Assembly: GCF_003265705.1 (NCBI RefSeq)
Contig: NW_020312828.1
Location: forward strand, 55,905,961 to 55,969,960
Direction: 5' to 3'
Length of the DNA stretch: 64,000 nucleotides
Source of the DNA: Callorhinus ursinus
Taxonomy: Eukaryota; Chordata; Mammalia; Carnivora; Otariidae
In this document: piece after piece, positions 59,345-64,000 of the stretch
Position numbering within the stretch: position 1 is the stretch's first letter
Layout: each line of letters opens with the position of its first letter
Notes under the pieces: model-generated
Seen by the model: only the letters and a program-made list of their open reading frames with translations
Told to the model about the DNA's origin: nothing
The model's database searches: none
Position numbers and translations under genes: made by a program

Positions 59345-59690
59345 TCATGTCCCAGAATAAGAGAATGGAGAAAAAGACAGGAAAAAATATTTAAAGACAC
59401 AATTGCTGAAAATTCCCCACTTTTTTTTTTTTTAAGATTTTATTTATTTATTTGAGAGATAGAGAGATCATGAGCAGGGGGGAGGGGCAGAGGGAGAAGA
59501 AGACTTTCCGCTGAGCAGGGAGCCTGATGCTGGGATCATAACCTGAGCTGAAGGCACACACTTAACCAACTGAGCCACACAGGGGCCTGAAAATTTCCCA
59601 CTTTTAATGAAATATCAATATATACATACCAGAAATAAGTGAACTCAAATAGACCCAACATGGTGAGACAAAAATAAACAAGAGAAAGAG
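59345..59690 (+). mobile_element. Ancient L1 (L1M) ORF1 fragment, split by a SINE
   Basis: 'agaatggagaaaaagacagg', 'aaaaaatatttaaagacaca', 'attgctgaaaattccccac' then, after the SINE, 'tttaatgaaatatcaatata' and 'gtgaactcaaatagacccaa' follow an ORF1 region between the coiled coil and RRM. No frame is open. Confidence 0.6.
59424..59586 (-). mobile_element. Carnivore SINE (SINEC), minus strand
   Basis: 'aagattttatttatttattt' tail, 'gaagaagactttccgctgag' body, and a deletion that removes the B-box region (gcctgatgctgggatcataa), head 'actgagccacacagggg'. TSD ctgaaaattccccacttt at 59406-59423 and ctgaaaatttcccacttt at 59587-59604 (17 of 18). Confidence 0.96.
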
Positions 59691-60895
59691 AGAGAAAGAA
59701 GGAGAAAGACTTTCTTCACATTAGAAGTTTATATTATTTTTATTCTAATGAGGTAAAGGGCATTGCCATGTTTCGTAAAAATCACTCTTCTGTACTTGAT
59801 TAATGCTTTTATCACACCTATATAATAGAAAGTGGTCAATAAATGTAAATTTCTTTCCCCCTGACCATCAGCCATGCTATAAGACTTTACCACTGTTTTC
59901 TATATCCTCCTTGCTTATTACCACTAAATCTATTATGGGTAGTCATTAGAATTCCATTTAGGTCTCATTTTTTCCCCAACAAACATTTTAGACTAATCCC
60001 CAATTAGGAAGATCTTTATTTTATAATTACACCAGTATTTTTCACTTCATTCCTTCCTTTATGTAAACTATAGGAGTTTCAATTTCTTTCTCAAACAAAT
60101 GAATAATCTGTCTCCATATACTATTTTCCATCTAAAAAACTAAATACTCTAGTTCTCCAGTAGTATGAACTCATAATGTGAATATCCCTTGTCTGAATTT
60201 GGCATCATCTTATTGCCTGAGTTGTTTGGTGAACGATAACGGCAGTGCTAATGATATCAGGTTAAAATTTGTTTGAGCCGTAGTTAATTGCTCTTTGCCA
60301 ATAGCCATAGACTATACCAGCTCAGTAAATGATGAGAATAAGCATTTTCATTTATAAATAAAATACAGGAAAAATGACAGGATAACTTACCAAAAAAGCC
60401 TATAATATAATAGGGAAAAAATGCAAAGATATAGAGTGCAAATTCTTAGTGCATGAGTAAGGTCCTTTATAGTTTCTTGTATTTTGTGTCAGTTTTGCTC
60501 ATCTTTTGAAGCACCGTGTTCATTCCTTTTAAAATAACATCGATTGGAACAGGGATCATGTACTTTCTTTCTTTTTTAGTATGCACACATTTTATTCAGT
60601 TGAATGGTCTTACATGTTTTAGTTAAAATCTTCAGGGGACTATAAAAATACAATGACCTTTTCAGAGTTAAAGGAAAATTTATGTAGATGTATTCCCTCA
60701 CTACTTTTAGGGGGAAATATAAGCAAAATGAGTTGTTTGTATTCGTAATTTGATTTTTACAAAATAATTCATTTGTCCCGTTTTTAGAGGATCTTGAGAA
60801 AAGCCCTCGGATACTCCAGTATCTGGAGGTAGAGAGGATCAAAAAGATATCTTCATGAAGAGTCAAACTGAGAAGTTCAGGGTCACTTCTTTATT
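59691..60895. other. Unassigned AT-rich DNA
   Basis: No gene recognised. The 96-codon minus frame at 60576-60866 has no motif. Confidence 0.45.
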
Positions 60896-60910
60896 GAAAA
60901 TATTTAGTGA

Positions 60911-61111
60911 CCGGGACGCCTGGGTGACGCAGTCAGTTAAGTGTCTGCCTTAGGCTCAGGTCATGATCCCAGGGTCCTGCGATTGAGTCCTGTATCGGGC
61001 TCCTTGCTTGGTGGATAGCCTGCTTCTCCCTCTACCTGCTCTGCCTGCCACTACCCCTGCTTGTGCTCTCTCTCTCTCACTGACAAAAAAATAAAATCTT
61101 AAAAAAAAAAA
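60911..61111 (+). mobile_element. Carnivore SINE (CTGCCTGCCACT subtype), exact TSD
   Basis: 'gggacgcctgggtgacgcag' head, 'cctgcgattgagtcctgtat', 'ctctgcctgccactacccct' body, and a tail with AAAAAAATAAAATCTT(A)n. Exact 15-bp TSD gaaaatatttagtga at 60896-60910 and 61112-61126. Confidence 0.97.
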
Positions 61112-61126
61112 GAAAATATTTAGTGA

Positions 61127-61389
61127 TCTATGAGTAAGCTGGAGTTCAAAGATTCTAGCAGGATTATTCTAGTAAATTGTATATATTTGTTAGTTTGAAT
61201 CAACCACCATTTTTTCTTCATATTCTTGATAAAACTAACTTGGTACCATAGTGACATAATAACAGCATTCTGCTTCCCTGGATGTTTCCTCAGAATGAGA
61301 GTGTAGGTGAATATGTATTGCTGAATAAGGAAAAAAGAAAGCAATACTACATAACTTATTTTAGATAATAATTATTTTATTGTGATAAA
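61127..61389. other. Unassigned DNA
   Basis: No gene or named repeat. Confidence 0.4.
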
Positions 61390-62180
61390 CCTTAAAAAAT
61401 AAATTTTAATAATCTTAAGCTCACATTTAGAAAACATTCATGTAAGCATTTACATGTGCAGCTACCACCCAGATAAAAATATGGAGTATTTCTACACCAG
61501 ATAGTTAAACAGTAAACCCTACAATGGTAATTGTTCTTCTGACTGCCACCACAGGTTAGTCTGTTTTTGAACTTAATATAATTGACATTATAAATTACAA
61601 ATCATTTTACTAATTCTTTCCCTAGAAGTTCTGCCTATGAGTTTATCCAAGCTGCATATCAGGAATTCATTCTTCTCTATTGCTCTGTAATATTCTTATA
61701 TACAAATATATCACAATATATTTAACTATTCCATTTTTGATGGGCAGTTTTTCTAATTGTGACTATTACAAATAAAAACCATTACAGATATTTGTGAATT
61801 TTTTTTGGTGGACAGAAGTAATCATTTCTGATTCAGAGAGGGAACAGTTGATTTATTGTGTTTGCATATACTTAGCTTTAATATGGTCAATCAATATTCT
61901 AAAGCATTAATTTTACTATTTTAGACTTCCATCAGAAACAAGTGAATTCCAGGTGCTGCACATTATCACCAACACTTAGCTCTGAAATTCTTCTTAATTT
62001 TAGACTTTCTAGTGTGTGTTTCCCATTAAATTCTAATTACGTTTCTCTGAAGTTTATTTTTAAGTTTCTTTGTTTGTTGCTAGTATATGTAATATACAAT
62101 TGATTTTTGTATATTTACTTTTAACAACCTTGCTAAATTCATTTATTTCTAATAATATGTAAAACTTTTTATTTTCTAGC
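61390..62180 (-). mobile_element. Ancient L1 (L1M) 3' end, minus strand
   Basis: Plus-strand reverse landmarks: 'gtgcagctaccacccagata', 'tctgactgccaccacaggtt', 'gaattcattcttctctattg', 'ctattccatttttgatgggc', 'gtgctgcacattatcaccaa', and at the far end ORF2-like 'tgatttttgtatatttactt' with 'aacaaccttgctaaattcat'. The jump from the C-terminal region to this RT-region block implies a deletion near 62060. Confidence 0.75.
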
Positions 62181-64000
62181 TAAAGAGTCATTACCTGCAA
62201 ATAATTACCTGCAAAAAATTATTTTTACTATCCCCTATTTACTTCCTTATTTTCTTATCTTCTCCAATCTTATTCCACCTATTTCTCTTTCTTGTACTAT
62301 TCTTCTTTGTTGAATCAGCCAGGATATTAAATAAATAAATGTAGAAATAGTGAATCTTATTTTTGTTCCCCCTTTGCTGTTTTTGTTTTGTTTTGTTTGT
62401 TTTTGTGTGGAGGGCAGAGAGGTTCTTGTGTAGTTTCATGGAGTGTGTATATGCAATTTAGGAGATTGCTAATGACTCCAGAAGAATTTCAAGGCATCAC
62501 ACCTGTGGAGCTTATGTCCATGTACTTCCTTTCTCATTGGTAATTTGCTTTTCAAATTCAAATGATTCATATTCAATAACATTATTTAGAAGAGAGTAAA
62601 AGAAAAGACAAAGAGAAATGAAGATCATGTGCTTTGTGCATGGAAACTGGGTTAGAATCATGACATATTTAATCCGTTCCTTTACCAATTCATGAGATTG
62701 ATATACAACTTTGTGGGAGTCAGGATTCAGATGGATAGTTAATGGTTTTTTAATGAAATTGATTTATTAGAATTATTTTATAAACTCAAGTTTGAAATTT
62801 TACATTTGGAGTATTACAGAAGTCACAGTATAACGTAGTCACTCACATTTTCACCCCTCCACACCAAAAAGCAACACATCAAAGGTTCATTGTAAATCAA
62901 ACATAAAAGAAGTACACATAAATCATCATGGAAAACTGTACCACTCATAGTGGTTGTTTATAATTTTGAAAAATGAGATCAGATTAAATGTGTAAACAAG
63001 AGAAGAATTGTTAACAAAATTGATGCCTCCTCAGATGCCAACATTTGTATAAGGTAATGTACATATAATGTTTTTATTTGATTAACATCACTTCTCAAAT
63101 TTTATCTTGTGGATATATCCTCATTTACATCTAGGATCTCCCTCTTTTCCAGAAGAAACTTTCATCTCCTTAAATGTCTCTCCCTTTCCAAATACAATTC
63201 TTTGTAGAGAAATGAGAAGGGTCTCAATGTGGGCCAGTAGAGTCCCCACATATCTTGAATGGACACTAGTGGCAGACAAAAGAGGAAGAAGAAAACCTTT
63301 TTCTTGGAAATTGATAAGTTGTGTAAATAGAGTCCATAGCTGAATGGACCATGGCCTTTACTGAGTACTAGCTACCTAATGTTGAGTGCCTAGGGCAAAA
63401 TACAAATGGAGGGCTCATTTTTCAAATCTCAAGACAGTAACAGGAGAATTTTAAACCAAACACAGGGCTCTTCTGAGCACAGAGCTCTGTGCAACTACAT
63501 GGCTTTCATGCCCTTGAAGATGACCCTGTTTCTCCCATTTGGAGATAGACTCTTGACAGTGGGAAAGAATATAACTAAAATAGAGAAGTAAAGAGCTTTG
63601 ATGGATCAGAGCCCCTGACTGTGGATGGCATAACTACAGAGCCCTAACTGCAGATTAATTAAACAAATGCATTTCTTTCTCCCTAGGTAGTGTAAATTGG
63701 ATATCTGTTCATGAAACCAGAATAATTTGAGTATCACTTGCTATCATTATGTTTGGGAAGAGGTTATGATAATCTAGGGAATTGCTCATTATTTAATCTT
63801 CAGTGAAATGAAGTTAATATATTCATTTAACAAATATTGTTGGATGTTTTTTATGTGTCCAGCTCTGTTGATATAAAAACAAACAAAATTCTAGTCTTTC
63901 ATGGTCTGCTGGGAAGTTAGGTAATATGCACTATAAATAAGCGAGCCTATAGCATGTTAGATGATGATAAAAACAAACAAAACCTCATCAAAGATCTGAC
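62181..64000. other. Unassigned DNA, one possible old repeat
   Basis: No gene. A GTTTT-type run lies at 62381-62404. 63385-63530 ('gcctagggcaaaatacaaat', 'cacagggctcttctgagcac', 'catgcccttgaagatgaccc') resembles a mammalian interspersed repeat that I cannot name. The frames at 63107-63343 and 63406-63591 have no recognisable domain. Confidence 0.4.

Noticed and set aside
1..64000. CRISPR array, operon, prophage or bacterial-type regulatory features
   Set aside because: The sequence is mammalian by its SINE and L1 content. No regularly spaced repeat array or bacterial gene order exists.

Overview
This is a 64 kb piece of mammalian nuclear DNA from a carnivoran, almost certainly an arctoid (bear, pinniped or mustelid group). 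I base this on 23 copies of the tRNA-derived carnivore SINE (SINEC) with arctoid-type bodies, not the dog SINEC_Cf type, and on carnivore-type LINE-1 (L1) copies. The sequence alone does not settle the species. The window is AT-rich and looks intergenic or deep-intronic. I found no convincing host exon, RNA gene, CpG island or intact protein gene. The only long protein-like frames belong to decayed L1 ORF1/ORF2; the rest are chance frames, often running through SINE or L1 sequence.

Layout. 1-5.9 kb: sparse unassigned DNA with one SINE and an old L1 remnant. 5.9-8.4 kb: an L1 with a 5' inversion, apparently nested in the tail of a SINE. 8.4-20.8 kb: ancient repeats (MIR, L2, MaLR-like LTR, old L1M), several SINEs, a very short L1 with an exact 17-bp target-site duplication (TSD), a CTTT microsatellite holding a 10-N gap, and a 5'-truncated L1 on the minus strand. 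20.87-28.2 kb: a full-length but dead L1 of about 7.3 kb, with 5' UTR, ORF1, ORF2 and an unusually long 3' UTR. 28.2-42.3 kb: a Tigger-like DNA transposon, a MaLR solo LTR, L2/MIR remnants, eight SINEs, an isolated 81-bp duplication and a perfect CTCF-core motif. 42.2-44.7 kb: a repeat-poor block. 44.7-49.5 kb: fragments of old L1M in both orientations. 49.5-64 kb: mostly unassigned AT-rich DNA with SINEs and L1M pieces.

No set of genes works together here. The main biology is transposon history. The most interesting signal is an apparent stepwise growth of the L1 3' UTR: three copies in this window carry zero, one and two extra 3'-end modules. Other points worth a second look are the 81-bp duplication, the SINE/L1 nesting with inversion, and the CTCF-like site. 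I see no sign of a novel multi-gene system.
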